In this document: piece by piece, positions 56,557-64,000 of the stretch
Layout: each line of letters starts with the position of its first letter
How positions within the stretch are numbered: position 1 is the stretch's first letter
Assembly (NCBI GenBank): GCA_022340285.1
Contig: JAJDOG010000024.1
Coordinates: 247,638 to 311,637, forward strand
Source of the DNA: Betaproteobacteria bacterium
Lineage (GTDB): Bacteria; Pseudomonadota; Gammaproteobacteria; Burkholderiales; SG8-39
Length of the DNA: 64,000 bases
Direction: 5' to 3'
Made by a program: the position numbers and the translations under genes
The notes under the pieces: model-generated
Told to the model about the DNA's origin: nothing
Database searches by the model: none
The model's input: only the letters and a program-made list of their open reading frames with translations

Positions 56557-57025
56557 GATCGTTCTCTATCAGCCCGAGATTCCGCCGAATGCCGGAAACG
56601 TGATCCGGCTCGCCGCGAACACCGGCGCAAGGTTGCACCTGGTCGGCCCAATCGGCTTCGGGTTGGACGAGCGGTCGCTGCGACGCGCGGGACTCGACTA
56701 TGCCGATCTCGCGTCCACCGAGCTGCACGCGGACTGGGCGAGCTGCGTGCAGCGTCTTGCCGGGCGGCGCGTGTTCGCGCTCACGACCCGCGCCACGCGG
56801 TACTACACGGAGGAGCACTACGTGCCGGGAGACGTCTTCTTGTTCGGGCCTGAAAGCCGTGGACTTCCCGCGGATCTGCTCGGGGCGCTGCCTGCCGATC
56901 GACGCATGCGGCTCCCCATGTTGCAGGGCAACCGCAGCCTGAATCTGAGCAATGCCGTCGCGGTCGTCGTCTACGAGGCCTGGCGCCAGGTAGGCTTCGC
57001 CGGTGCGGATTCCGGGCCGGACTGA
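56549..57025 (+). CDS. trmL: tRNA (cytidine(34)-2'-O)-methyltransferase TrmL
   Basis: 158 residues, SPOUT fold with the trefoil-knot SAM site. MFEIVLYQPEIPPNAGNVIRL, LFGPESRGLP and MRLPMLQGNRSLNLSNAVA are the family signatures. It methylates the wobble base of tRNA-Leu. It overlaps the comF end and is followed 106 nt later by dodecin. Confidence 0.96.
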   Translation: MFEIVLYQPEIPPNAGNVIRLAANTGARLHLVGPIGFGLDERSLRRAGLDYADLASTELHADWASCVQRLAGRRVFALTTRATRYYTEEHYVPGDVFLFGPESRGLPADLLGALPADRRMRLPMLQGNRSLNLSNAVAVVVYEAWRQVGFAGADSGPD

Positions 57026-57131
57026 AATCGCGCCATCTGGAGAGATTCGCGTCTTCGGGGCTATCATGCCCTCCGAGGCCGCACGTGCGGATCTCGAAAT
57101 CGGCAAGAAAGCCGGCGAAAAGGAGGAAAAC

Positions 57132-57362
57132 ATGGCGAAGAAGCGAGGCTCCGGCGAAGCCGTCTACAGGGTCGTCGACGTGGTCGGTACGAGCCCTGTG
57201 TCGTGGGAGGACGCCGCCAAGCGGGCGGTGAGCACCGCATCCGGGACACTGCGCGATCTGCGAATCGCGGAGGTGCTGCAGATGGACATGAAGGTCGATA
57301 AGGGCAAGGTCGTCGCCTTCCGCACCCGCGTCGCGCTCTCGTTCAAATACACCCCGGAGTAG
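57132..57362 (+). CDS. dodecin family flavin-binding protein
   Basis: 76 residues. AAGGAGG lies five bases before the ATG at 57132. VYRVVDVVGTSPVSWEDAAKRAV and the closing VALSFKYTPE match dodecin, which forms a hollow dodecamer that stores flavin or CoA. The central Trp (W27) that stacks on flavin is present. It converges with gpsA over 10 nt. Confidence 0.92.
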   Translation: MAKKRGSGEAVYRVVDVVGTSPVSWEDAAKRAVSTASGTLRDLRIAEVLQMDMKVDKGKVVAFRTRVALSFKYTPE

Positions 57363-57372
57363 ACGAGCGGGG

Positions 57373-58356
57373 CTAGCTCTCCGCCTTTGGGTCGCGCGCG
57401 AGCAGCTGTTCGACGGCATCGCGGGGCGCGACGCCGCGAAAGAGGACGTCGCACACCGCGCCGGTGATCGGCATGTCTATGCCGGCGGCCCCCGCGCGCG
57501 ACTCGACTTCGCGCGCGGTGTGGACGCCCTCGGCGATATGCCCGAGACCGGCCAGAATGGCGTCAAGCTGTTCGCCGCGTCCCAGCGCGAGCCCGACCCG
57601 ACGGTTCCGCGAGAGCTCCCCGGTGCACGTCAAGATCAGATCGCCCGCACCCGCGAGGCCCATGAAGGTTTCCCGGCGACCGCCCAGTCGAACGCCCAGG
57701 CGCGTCACTTCCGCGAGCCCGCGGGTGATCAGCGCGGCGCGTGCGTTCAGCCCCAGACCGAGGGCCTCGGCAATGCCGGTGGCGATGGCCATGACGTTTT
57801 TGACCGCGCCGCCGACCTCCACGCCCACCACGTCGTCGCTGAAATAGACGCGCAGATTCCGTTGGTGCAGCGTTTGCGCCGTCGAGCGGGCGAAAGCGGC
57901 GTCCGTCGACGCGAGCGTGACAGCGGTCGGCAGGCCGCGCGCGACCTCCAGAGCGAAGCTCGGCCCCGAAAGCGCCCCGAAACGGGCGCCCTCGCCCAGC
58001 ACGTCTGCGGCGACCTCGTGGGGCAGACATCCACTCGCCCTTTCGAACCCCTTGCAGCCCCAGACGACGGGAACGCCCTGCGCCGCACTGCGCACGAGCA
58101 CGAGCGTATCGCGCAGCCCGGCAGTGGGCGCTGTGACCAGAGCGAGTTCCGCCCCGGCAAGTGCCGTGGCCGCGTCTGCGGTGACCCTTACGGCGTCGGG
58201 AATAGAAATGTCGGCGAGATAGGCGGTGCGGCGGCTGACGGCCATCTCCGCAGCCCGACTCGGGTCGCGCGCCCAAAGGCGAACGTCATGCTGCTTCGAG
58301 AGTGGAACGGTGAGCGCGGCACCCCACGCGCCCGCACCGAGGATCGCAATCTTCAT
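57373..58356 (-). CDS. gpsA: glycerol-3-phosphate dehydrogenase [NAD(P)+]
   Basis: 327 residues. [14 protein letters not shown] is the Rossmann loop. [17 protein letters not shown] and [17 protein letters not shown] with the catalytic Lys, and [12 protein letters not shown], are GpsA signatures. It makes sn-glycerol-3-phosphate for phospholipids. It follows secB and the SH3 gene. Confidence 0.97.
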   Translation of the reverse strand: MKIAILGAGAWGAALTVPLSKQHDVRLWARDPSRAAEMAVSRRTAYLADISIPDAVRVTADAATALAGAELALVTAPTAGLRDTLVLVRSAAQGVPVVWGCKGFERASGCLPHEVAADVLGEGARFGALSGPSFALEVARGLPTAVTLASTDAAFARSTAQTLHQRNLRVYFSDDVVGVEVGGAVKNVMAIATGIAEALGLGLNARAALITRGLAEVTRLGVRLGGRRETFMGLAGAGDLILTCTGELSRNRRVGLALGRGEQLDAILAGLGHIAEGVHTAREVESRAGAAGIDMPITGAVCDVLFRGVAPRDAVEQLLARDPKAES

Positions 58357-58386
58357 CGACCTCCCGTGCCCGGCGCGCCCCGCCGA

Positions 58387-58818
58387 TCAGAATCCCCAGA
58401 CCTCGGAGAGGCGCACGTAACCGGTGGCGCCGTCACGGTGTCGCACGTGCACCCAACCGATGAGGTCCATATCAAGCAGCTCCAGCAAGACCCCCTGCTG
58501 CGCCCGGAACGCGAGCGGGGCCTGGTCGTCGGCCTTCTCGCGGACGTCGGCGACCGGAGCAGTCACGACCACGGTGCGGTTCTCCGAAAGCGCCTTCTTG
58601 TCGATCCAGGCAAGCTCGCCGGAGACATCGCGCACCTTGACCCAGGTGCCGTCGCTCGCGATCAGCTCCACTGGCACCTGGCGTCCGATCACGTAGAGCT
58701 TGGTCGCACGCAGCGACGGCGCATCGTAGAGCACCGCCGGCTCGGCGATCGAACGGTAATCGCCGGCCGCCGCAGCGCCGGCAACAAGGAACAGGAGCGC
58801 GGCGATCGTGCGAGACAT
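58387..58818 (-). CDS. exported SH3-domain protein
   Basis: 143 residues with a signal peptide ([19 protein letters not shown]). Two bacterial SH3-like units are visible: AVLYDAPSLRATKLYVIGRQ and WVKVRDVSGELAWID, then VVTAPVADVREKADDQ and GWVHVRHRDGATGYVRLSE. Such domains bind cell wall or peptides. The start overlaps the secB stop (TGATG). Function unknown. Confidence 0.85.
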   Translation of the reverse strand: MSRTIAALLFLVAGAAAAGDYRSIAEPAVLYDAPSLRATKLYVIGRQVPVELIASDGTWVKVRDVSGELAWIDKKALSENRTVVVTAPVADVREKADDQAPLAFRAQQGVLLELLDMDLIGWVHVRHRDGATGYVRLSEVWGF

Positions 58819-59294
58819 CAATGCGCGATCTCGATGCGCGACTCGCCGCCCTGAGCTTCCTGCTGGGCCTGCAGCCGTTGAACGTAAATCGCCTCGAAGT
58901 TCACGGGCGAGAGATGCAGCGCCGGGAAACCCGCGCGTCCGACGAGATTGGCCACCGCCTCGCGGGCATAGGGAAACAGAATGTTCGGACATGCGATGCC
59001 GAGGACCGGCTCGAGATCCTGCTCCGGAACGCCGGAGATCTCGAAGATGCCCGCCTGCGCGACCTCGACGAGAAAGCTTGTCTTGTCTTCCTGCTTCGCC
59101 GTCACGGTCACCGACACCACCACTTCGAAGATGGTCTCGTCGAGCCGCTCGGCGCTGCTCTCGAGCTGAACCTCGATCTGCGGGGTATGCGGCTCCATGA
59201 AGACGCGCGGCGCGTTCGGCAATTCGACCGAAGCGTCCTTCACATAGACCTTCTGCATGCCGAATACGGGTTGTTGCGGTTGCGCTTCGCTCAT
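58818..59294 (-). CDS. secB: protein-export chaperone SecB
   Basis: 158 residues. VYVKDASVELPNAPRVF near the N-terminus and CPNILFPYAREAVANLVGRAGFPALHLSPVNF (shown as text split CPNILFPYAREAV and GFPALHLSPVNF) are the SecB signatures. It holds preproteins unfolded for SecA. Its start overlaps the grxC stop by four bases. Confidence 0.97.
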   Translation of the reverse strand: MSEAQPQQPVFGMQKVYVKDASVELPNAPRVFMEPHTPQIEVQLESSAERLDETIFEVVVSVTVTAKQEDKTSFLVEVAQAGIFEISGVPEQDLEPVLGIACPNILFPYAREAVANLVGRAGFPALHLSPVNFEAIYVQRLQAQQEAQGGESRIEIAH

Positions 59295-59572
59295 TGCTGC
59301 TCCAAATTGTTGGCCACGGCGCCGAGCAGGGGATCGAGATGCCCTGCGCGGTCCAGCGCCGCGAGATCGTCATATCCGCCGATATGTCGGTCGTCGATCC
59401 ATATTTGCGGGACGGTTCGGCGCCCTGACTTCTCCATCATCTCTTTGCGCCGTTCGGGGTGAAGATCGACTCGAATCCGCTCGATGTCGACGATTCCCTT
59501 GGCGCGGAACAAGCGCTCGGCGCGCTGACAGTAAGAGCAGAGCGCCGTGCTGTACATGAGGATACGCGCCAA
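59291..59572 (-). CDS. grxC: glutaredoxin 3
   Basis: 93 residues. The active site is CSYC rather than the usual CPYC, at residues 12-15; the first Cys is intact. TVPQIWIDDRHIGGYDD contains the glutathione-binding cis-Pro and GGYDD. Cytosolic dithiol reductant. It overlaps secB and is adjacent to the rhodanese (no gap). Confidence 0.93.
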   Translation of the reverse strand: MARILMYSTALCSYCQRAERLFRAKGIVDIERIRVDLHPERRKEMMEKSGRRTVPQIWIDDRHIGGYDDLAALDRAGHLDPLLGAVANNLEQQ

Positions 59573-59980
59573 TTACTTCTCCGTGGGAAGACCGGCTTGC
59601 TGCCAGGCACCAAGCCCGCCCGAAAGATTGTAGACCTGGGAGAAACCCAGTTTTTTCAGCGCTGCCACGCCACCGCGCGAGCGATTGCCCGTATCGCAGG
59701 TGACGATGACCGGCTTCTCCTTGTACCGTGCAAGCTCCTTGACCCGGGAATCGAGCTCCTTCAGCGGCACGTTACGCGAATTGATGATGTGCGCCACGGC
59801 GTACTCGTTCGGCTCGCGTATGTCGACGACGACGGCGTCGTGCTTGTTGATGAGCTGCACCGCATCGCTTGCGCTGACGCGTGGCCCGCCTCCACTTCGG
59901 CGCAAGAGCGGCCAGACGAGCATCGTTCCGCTAACCAGCGCGACCACGACCAGGTAAATGTTGTCCATCACGAACTTCAT
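59573..59980 (-). CDS. membrane-anchored rhodanese
   Basis: 135 residues. An N-terminal membrane helix (YLVVVALVSGTMLVWPLL) precedes one rhodanese domain with catalytic Cys in VTCDTGNRSRGG. Rhodaneses move sulfane sulfur from thiosulfate or persulfides. It lies between a glutaredoxin and an ArsR regulator that resembles persulfide sensors, so it may belong to sulfane-sulfur handling. A rhodanese before grxC-secB is also the normal order in this class. Confidence 0.93.
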   Translation of the reverse strand: MKFVMDNIYLVVVALVSGTMLVWPLLRRSGGGPRVSASDAVQLINKHDAVVVDIREPNEYAVAHIINSRNVPLKELDSRVKELARYKEKPVIVTCDTGNRSRGGVAALKKLGFSQVYNLSGGLGAWQQAGLPTEK

Positions 59981-60079
59981 GACCGAACTGCCCTCAAGGG
60001 TAAGCGGGGGATCGGGAGGAATCGGCGTCCCCGGCGTCCGGGTCGACGAGTCCGCCGTCGCGGATCTCGCGAAGATTAC

Positions 60080-60400
60080 CTAACGATCAGGCGTTGCGCA
60101 GAATACCTCACGCATCATCCCGATCAGCTGCAGCACTCGCACGTCGCCGACGCGGTAGTACACCCGGTTGGCATCCTTGCGCGTCTTCAGCACACCCTTG
60201 TCCCGCAGGATGGCGAGATGCTGGGAAATGTTGCTTTGCGACGTTCCCACCGTGTCGACGATATCCTGGACGCTGATCTCCTGGTCGCCGAGCACGCAGA
60301 GAATCTTCAGCCGCAGCGGATGTCCCATTGCCCGCAAGGAGCGCGCCGCGAGCTCGATTTGGTCCTGCTTGCCAATCAGGTCGAAGATGTCGCGCTTCAT
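60080..60400 (-). CDS. ArsR family regulator, BigR/SqrR-like persulfide sensor candidate
   Basis: 106 residues. The winged helix has SVQDIVDTVGTSQSNISQHLAIL as its helix-turn-helix. The only cysteines are C35 in KILCVLG and C101 in REVFC, 66 residues apart. The persulfide sensors SqrR (C41/C107) and BigR (C42/C108) have the same spacing. No arsenic- or zinc-type ELCVCDL metal motif is present. It is 99 nt upstream of the rhodanese on the same strand and divergent from gpmA. The sensor role is inferred from Cys spacing and neighbourhood. Confidence 0.75.
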   Translation of the reverse strand: MKRDIFDLIGKQDQIELAARSLRAMGHPLRLKILCVLGDQEISVQDIVDTVGTSQSNISQHLAILRDKGVLKTRKDANRVYYRVGDVRVLQLIGMMREVFCATPDR

Positions 60401-60410
60401 GGGCCCGCCC

Positions 60411-60440
60411 AACGGTAAGTTAATCACTATATTATAAAAT
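60411..60440. promoter_or_regulatory. AT-rich promoter region between arsR and gpmA
   Basis: The only strongly AT-rich stretch nearby (TTAATCACTATATTATAAAAT within it). TATAAA at 60433-60438 could be a gpmA -10, and the region may also hold the ArsR operator. No clean inverted repeat could be fixed by eye. Confidence 0.35.
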
Positions 60441-60469
60441 CTCCCTATTCGACGGGACAAGGAAGGCCC

Positions 60470-61219
60470 ATGCATAGAATCGTGCTTCTCCGACACGGCG
60501 AAAGCGTCTGGAATCGGGAAAACCGCTTTACGGGCTGGACCGACGTCGGCCTGACTGACCATGGGCGAGAGGAGGCGCGCCGCGCTGGCCAGCTGCTCCG
60601 CGAGGCGGGGTTCACGTTCGATGTCGCCTACACGTCGGTCCTCAAGCGGGCCATCAAGACCCTGTGGATTGCGCTCGAGGAGATGGACCTGATGTGGATC
60701 CCAGTCCACAACTCGTGGCGACTGAACGAGCGGCACTATGGTGGCCTCCAGGGCCTCAACAAGGCCGAGACGGCGGCAAAATTCGGCGAAGCGCAGGTCC
60801 TGGCATGGCGCCGCAGCTACGACGTACCGCCCCCCGCGCTCGAGCCAGGCGACGCGCGCAGTCCTGCGGGGGACCCGCGCTACCGCGAGCTCACGCCGAG
60901 CCAGCTGCCCGCTACCGAGTGCCTGAAGGACACCGTCGAGCGCTTCCTGCCCTACTGGCACGAGACCATCGCGCCTGCCGTGAAGGCCGGACGTCGCGTG
61001 ATCATTGCGGCGCACGGAAACAGTCTGCGCGCGCTGGTGAAGTATCTGGACGCCCTTACGAACGAAGCGGTCGTCAAGCTCAACATCCCCACCGGCATTC
61101 CGCTGGTCTATGAACTCGACGAGCACCTCAAGCCGCTGAAGCATAACTACCTGGGCGATCCCTCCATGGTCGAAGCCGCAACCCAGGCGGTCGCGAGCCA
61201 GGGAAAGGCGCGCGCCTGA
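60470..61219 (+). CDS. gpmA: 2,3-bisphosphoglycerate-dependent phosphoglycerate mutase
   Basis: 249 residues. The phosphohistidine motif is [24 protein letters not shown] and the second His is in [32 protein letters not shown] is diagnostic of the dPGM class. AAGGAAG precedes the ATG. Glycolysis and gluconeogenesis. First gene of gpmA-envC-ctpA. Confidence 0.97.
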   Translation: MHRIVLLRHGESVWNRENRFTGWTDVGLTDHGREEARRAGQLLREAGFTFDVAYTSVLKRAIKTLWIALEEMDLMWIPVHNSWRLNERHYGGLQGLNKAETAAKFGEAQVLAWRRSYDVPPPALEPGDARSPAGDPRYRELTPSQLPATECLKDTVERFLPYWHETIAPAVKAGRRVIIAAHGNSLRALVKYLDALTNEAVVKLNIPTGIPLVYELDEHLKPLKHNYLGDPSMVEAATQAVASQGKARA

Positions 61220-61242
61220 GCGGACGCCGGCTACGCCGTACC

Positions 61243-62406
61243 TTGGCAGGTCTCTGCGTTGCGGGGACGCTCGCCTGTGGCCCGGCCGATGCGGCGCGCG
61301 AAAAAGAAGCGCTCGAGCAGCTGCGCAGCCGGATCGAGCAGGCACAGAAGGATCTCGCCGCGGCGGAAAGCGCGCATTCCGAGGCGACCGACCAGCTGCG
61401 CGAGAGCGAGACGGCCATCTCGGAAGCGAACCGCTCGCTCCGGGACCTGGCGCAACGCCAGCGTCAGGCGCGTGCTGCCCTGCGCGAGCTGGCTTCCGAC
61501 AGCCGGAAAATGCGCGATCAGATCGAAGCCCGGGAGGAACAGGTGGGCACGCTGGTGCGGGCCCACTATTTCACGGGAGACCAGCGACTATTGAAGCTGC
61601 TGCTTTCGGGCGACGACCCGAACCGGATCGCGCGCAGCCTGGCTTACTACGAATACGTTTTCCGGGCGCAGACCGCGCTGATCAGTGAATTGCGCGACCG
61701 GATGGACGAGATCGCGTCGCTCGAGCAGCGCTCGCGGGAGGGGGCCGCTGCGCTCGCGGAGCTGGAGCGGCAGGCGCAGGCCGAGCGCGCCAAGCTCGTG
61801 GCGACGGCGGCAGAACGGCGCAAGGTGCTGGCAACCATCTCACGCGAGATCAGCGGCCAGCGTCGCCAGATCCAGACGCTTCAGCGCGACGAGAAGCGCC
61901 TCGCGCGGCTGGTCGACGAGCTCGCCAAGGCCCTGCGGTCGGTACCGGCTCCCCCGCCGTCGTCCCGTCCCAGGAACGAGCGGGTGCCCGGGGCGGGGGA
62001 CGTGGGGCCCTTCTCCCGGGCCAAGGGCCAGCTGCGACTACCCGTCCGCGGGGAACTTGCAGGGCGATTTGGGGCTCCCAGACAGGGTAGCTCGCTCACC
62101 TGGAAGGGGGTCTTGATCCTTGCCCCCGAAGGGGAGGAGGTTCGGGCGGTCGCGTCGGGCCGAGTGGTATTCGCCGACTGGATGCGGGGGTTCGGAAACC
62201 TCCTCATCCTCGACCACGGTGAGAACTACCTGACGATTTACGGGTACAACGAGGCCCTCCTGAAGAAAGTCGGTGAACCAGTTCACGCTGGAGACGTGAT
62301 TGCGACGGTCGGTGCGACCGGCGGGGCGGGTACTTCGGGTTTATACTTTGAGATTCGGCACGAGGGTAAGCCGTTCGACCCGCTTACCTGGGTTTCATTG
62401 AAGTAA
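61243..62406 (+). CDS. EnvC-like murein hydrolase activator (degenerate LytM)
   Basis: 387 residues from TTG 61243. A CTG at 61216 overlapping the gpmA stop would add SGRRLRRT and give a better signal peptide; no ATG or GTG is available. A coiled coil spans about 20-230 and a LytM/M23 domain covers about 265-387. The zinc ligands are replaced: TWKGVLI stands where an active enzyme has H-x-G-x-D, and LYFEIR stands for LHFEIR. It therefore cannot be a peptidase and fits an EnvC-type amidase activator recruited by FtsEX. Confidence 0.88.
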   Translation: MAGLCVAGTLACGPADAAREKEALEQLRSRIEQAQKDLAAAESAHSEATDQLRESETAISEANRSLRDLAQRQRQARAALRELASDSRKMRDQIEAREEQVGTLVRAHYFTGDQRLLKLLLSGDDPNRIARSLAYYEYVFRAQTALISELRDRMDEIASLEQRSREGAAALAELERQAQAERAKLVATAAERRKVLATISREISGQRRQIQTLQRDEKRLARLVDELAKALRSVPAPPPSSRPRNERVPGAGDVGPFSRAKGQLRLPVRGELAGRFGAPRQGSSLTWKGVLILAPEGEEVRAVASGRVVFADWMRGFGNLLILDHGENYLTIYGYNEALLKKVGEPVHAGDVIATVGATGGAGTSGLYFEIRHEGKPFDPLTWVSLK

Positions 62407-62424
62407 CGGCGCTAAGGTAGCTCA

Positions 62425-63867
62425 ATGTCCCAAATATCGATGGGCAGCAAATTCAAGCAGATCAGCCTCGTGCTGTTCGGTGTGCTGGCGGGCGTTCTGC
62501 TCTCGTTGAATTTCTCCGCGGTCGCGCAGCGCGAGGAGGCGCGGTACCCGCTTCCCGTGGACGAATTGCGGGCATTTGCCGAGGTGTATGGCGCGATCAA
62601 GACCGGCTACGTGGAGCCCGTCGAGGACAAGAAGCTCATCACCGAGGCCATCAACGGAATGCTCACCGGGCTGGACCCGCACTCCGCCTACCTCGACCAG
62701 GAAGCGTTCAAGGAGCTGCAGGTCGGCACCCAGGGCGAGTTCGGCGGGCTCGGTATCGAGGTCGGCATGGAGGACGGATTCGTCAAAGTCGTGTCGCCGA
62801 TCGAGGACACGCCGGCGTTCCGCGCGGGACTCAAGCCGGGCGACTTGATCATCAAGCTCGATGACACGCCGGTGAAGGGAATGACGCTGGGCGACGCGGT
62901 GAAGCGCATGCGGGGCAAGCCGAAGACGGCCATCCGTCTCACCATCGTGCGCAAGGGCGCAGCGCAGCCGTTCGAGGTCACCGTGGTGCGCGACGTCATA
63001 CGCGTGCAGAGCGTCAAGTCGAAGATTATCGAACCGGGTTATGGCTACCTGCGCATCTCGCAGTTCCAGGAGCACACCGGCGAGAACTTGGTCAAGCACC
63101 TGAACGAACTGTACAAGGACGGTCAGCTGAAAGGGCTGGTGCTCGATCTCAGGAACGACCCCGGCGGACTGTTGAACGGCGCGGTCGGCGTTTCGTCGGC
63201 TTTCCTCCCGCGCGACGCGATCGTCGTGACGACCGACGGGCGTACCGAGGACGCGAAACGCAAGTATGCGGCAACGCCGGTGGATTATCTGCGTGGGCGC
63301 GGCGAAGACTACTTGAAGGATCTTCCGGCCGGAGTGAAGACCGTCCCGATGGTCGTGCTGGTAAATGGTGGATCGGCGTCTGCCTCGGAAATCGTCGCGG
63401 GCGCGCTGCAGGATTACAAGCGCGCGACCGTGATGGGCACGCAGTCGTTCGGCAAGGGCTCGGTGCAGACCATCATGCCGCTCAAGAACAACACTGCGAT
63501 CAAACTTACCACCGCGCGCTACTACACGCCTAGCGGCCGGTCGATTCAGGCGAAGGGCATCACGCCGGACGTCGAGGTCCAGGAGCCGGGCGCGCCGCGT
63601 GACCGGATCCGCGAGGCGGACCTCATCAAGCACCTGCAAGGCACGGACGAGGAGGCGCAGAGCAAGCAGGAGGGCGCGCCCGCGCAGAAGACGGGCGAAG
63701 AACCGCAAGATTCGGGTTCGGCACCGACGAAGCCGATCGTGCTGGGCGGCCCCGACGATTTCCAGCTCAAGCAGGCCTTGAATCACCTGAAGGGCCTGCC
63801 GGTCATCGCCAAGCTAGAAGAGCCGGTGCAGCAGGCCGGCAGTGCGCAAGCCGCAACCAAGAAGTAA
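62425..63867 (+). CDS. ctpA: C-terminal processing peptidase (S41A, CtpA type)
   Basis: 480 residues with a membrane/signal segment (LVLFGVLAGVLLSLNFSA), a PDZ domain (about 95-175, FGGLGIEVG to IRLTIVRKG) and an S41 catalytic core. The Ser is in NGGSASASEIVAGAL and the Lys in GTQSFGKGSVQ. LVLDLRNDPGGLLNGAV is a signature. The tail (about 395-440) is Glu/Gln/Pro-rich. It trims or degrades periplasmic proteins. It follows envC by 18 nt in the standard order. Confidence 0.95.
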   Translation: MSQISMGSKFKQISLVLFGVLAGVLLSLNFSAVAQREEARYPLPVDELRAFAEVYGAIKTGYVEPVEDKKLITEAINGMLTGLDPHSAYLDQEAFKELQVGTQGEFGGLGIEVGMEDGFVKVVSPIEDTPAFRAGLKPGDLIIKLDDTPVKGMTLGDAVKRMRGKPKTAIRLTIVRKGAAQPFEVTVVRDVIRVQSVKSKIIEPGYGYLRISQFQEHTGENLVKHLNELYKDGQLKGLVLDLRNDPGGLLNGAVGVSSAFLPRDAIVVTTDGRTEDAKRKYAATPVDYLRGRGEDYLKDLPAGVKTVPMVVLVNGGSASASEIVAGALQDYKRATVMGTQSFGKGSVQTIMPLKNNTAIKLTTARYYTPSGRSIQAKGITPDVEVQEPGAPRDRIREADLIKHLQGTDEEAQSKQEGAPAQKTGEEPQDSGSAPTKPIVLGGPDDFQLKQALNHLKGLPVIAKLEEPVQQAGSAQAATKK

Positions 63868-63877
63868 TGCCGCCAGA

Positions 63878-63909
63878 CCGGCACGCGCGCCTTTCGGTGC
63901 GGGTGCCGG
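63878..63909. terminator. hairpin after ctpA
   Basis: CCGGCAC (63878-63884) and GTGCCGG (63903-63909) form a 7-bp stem. No U tract follows, so termination is uncertain. It lies in the 107-base gap before the next gene. Confidence 0.3.
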
Positions 63910-63974
63910 GGTCCTTTCCCCCGTCCTTTCAGGCATGCTCCCGCATGCCGATCGCGCGTGACCGCGCCCAAGCC

Positions 63975-64000
63975 ATGAACGACGAGCAGCTCCTGCGCTA
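63975..64000 (+). CDS. start of a MoeB/ThiF/HesA-family gene (partial)
   Basis: Only the first eight codons are present: ATG AAC GAC GAG CAG CTC CTG CGC, reading MNDEQLLR and then the start of Tyr. This is the usual beginning of MoeB-like adenylyltransferases (MNDxQLLRYSRH), and such a gene commonly follows gpmA-envC-ctpA in betaproteobacteria. The rest lies outside the window. Confidence 0.55.

Noticed and set aside
57362..57373. A terminator between dodecin and gpsA
   Set aside because: The gap is 10 bases and the surrounding pairing (GAGC/GCTC) is too weak to call.

Overview
The window looks like an ordinary stretch of chromosome from a high-GC betaproteobacterium. The evidence is gene order: ybgC-tolQRAB-pal-cpoB; lolB-ispE-tRNA-Gln-prs-rplY-pth-ychF; rsmD/coaD/ferredoxin facing ftsY-ftsE-ftsX-rpoH; a coxBA-ctaG-coxC cluster with surf1, ctaB and sco; and gpmA-envC-ctpA followed by the first codons of a moeB-like gene. 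I cannot place it to genus. No insertion sequence, phage, CRISPR array or rRNA was seen. Coding density is very high and no gene-free gap exceeds about 300 bases.

Layout. 1-7.7 kb: small uncharacterised genes, a dienelactone-hydrolase-like enzyme, a sensor histidine kinase followed by a Ser/Thr kinase fused to two receiver domains, and a LOG-like nucleotide-binding protein. 7.9-9.3 kb: tRNA-Lys and a TsuA/YeeE thiosulfate-type transporter. 9.4-17.0 kb: a possible nine-gene unit, DUF2330 - RnfD-like - ybgC - tolQ - tolR - tolA - tolB - pal - cpoB, for envelope integrity. 17.3-20.9 kb: ruvB, then doxX on the other strand, then ruvA-ruvC-yebC. 21.0-27.1 kb: a HerA/DUF853 ATPase followed by an accessory block of SDR, cytochrome P450, enoyl-CoA hydratase and an orphan ABC substrate-binding protein, bordered on both sides by decayed gene fragments. 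27.2-30 kb: a gabD-type dehydrogenase, a methyltransferase-like gene and a SYLF protein. 30-37 kb: translation, isoprenoid and lipoprotein-sorting genes. 37.3-45.3 kb: mutM, a dynamin-like GTPase, ferredoxin, coaD, rsmD, ftsYEX and rpoH. 45.5-53.7 kb: aa3-type cytochrome c oxidase and its assembly factors. 53.8-57.4 kb: bioC, bioB, comF, trmL, dodecin. 57.4-64 kb: gpsA, SH3 protein, secB, grxC, rhodanese, an ArsR regulator, then divergent gpmA-envC-ctpA.

Most interesting points. (1) A histidine kinase and an STK-REC-REC protein 19 nt apart form a candidate mixed His-Asp and Ser/Thr signalling pair. (2) A CIRCE-type operator with one mismatch sits just before rpoH, suggesting HrcA control of sigma-32. 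(3) The ArsR protein beside the rhodanese has two cysteines 66 residues apart, the spacing of the persulfide sensors SqrR and BigR. (4) Two small intergenic repeat families each occur twice. (5) Two pseudogene fragments bracket the P450 block. (6) ctaA is absent from the cox cluster.

All calls come from reading sequence and recalled family knowledge. No database search was run. Start codons were chosen from ribosome-binding sites, signal peptides and overlaps with neighbours, and alternatives are stated.
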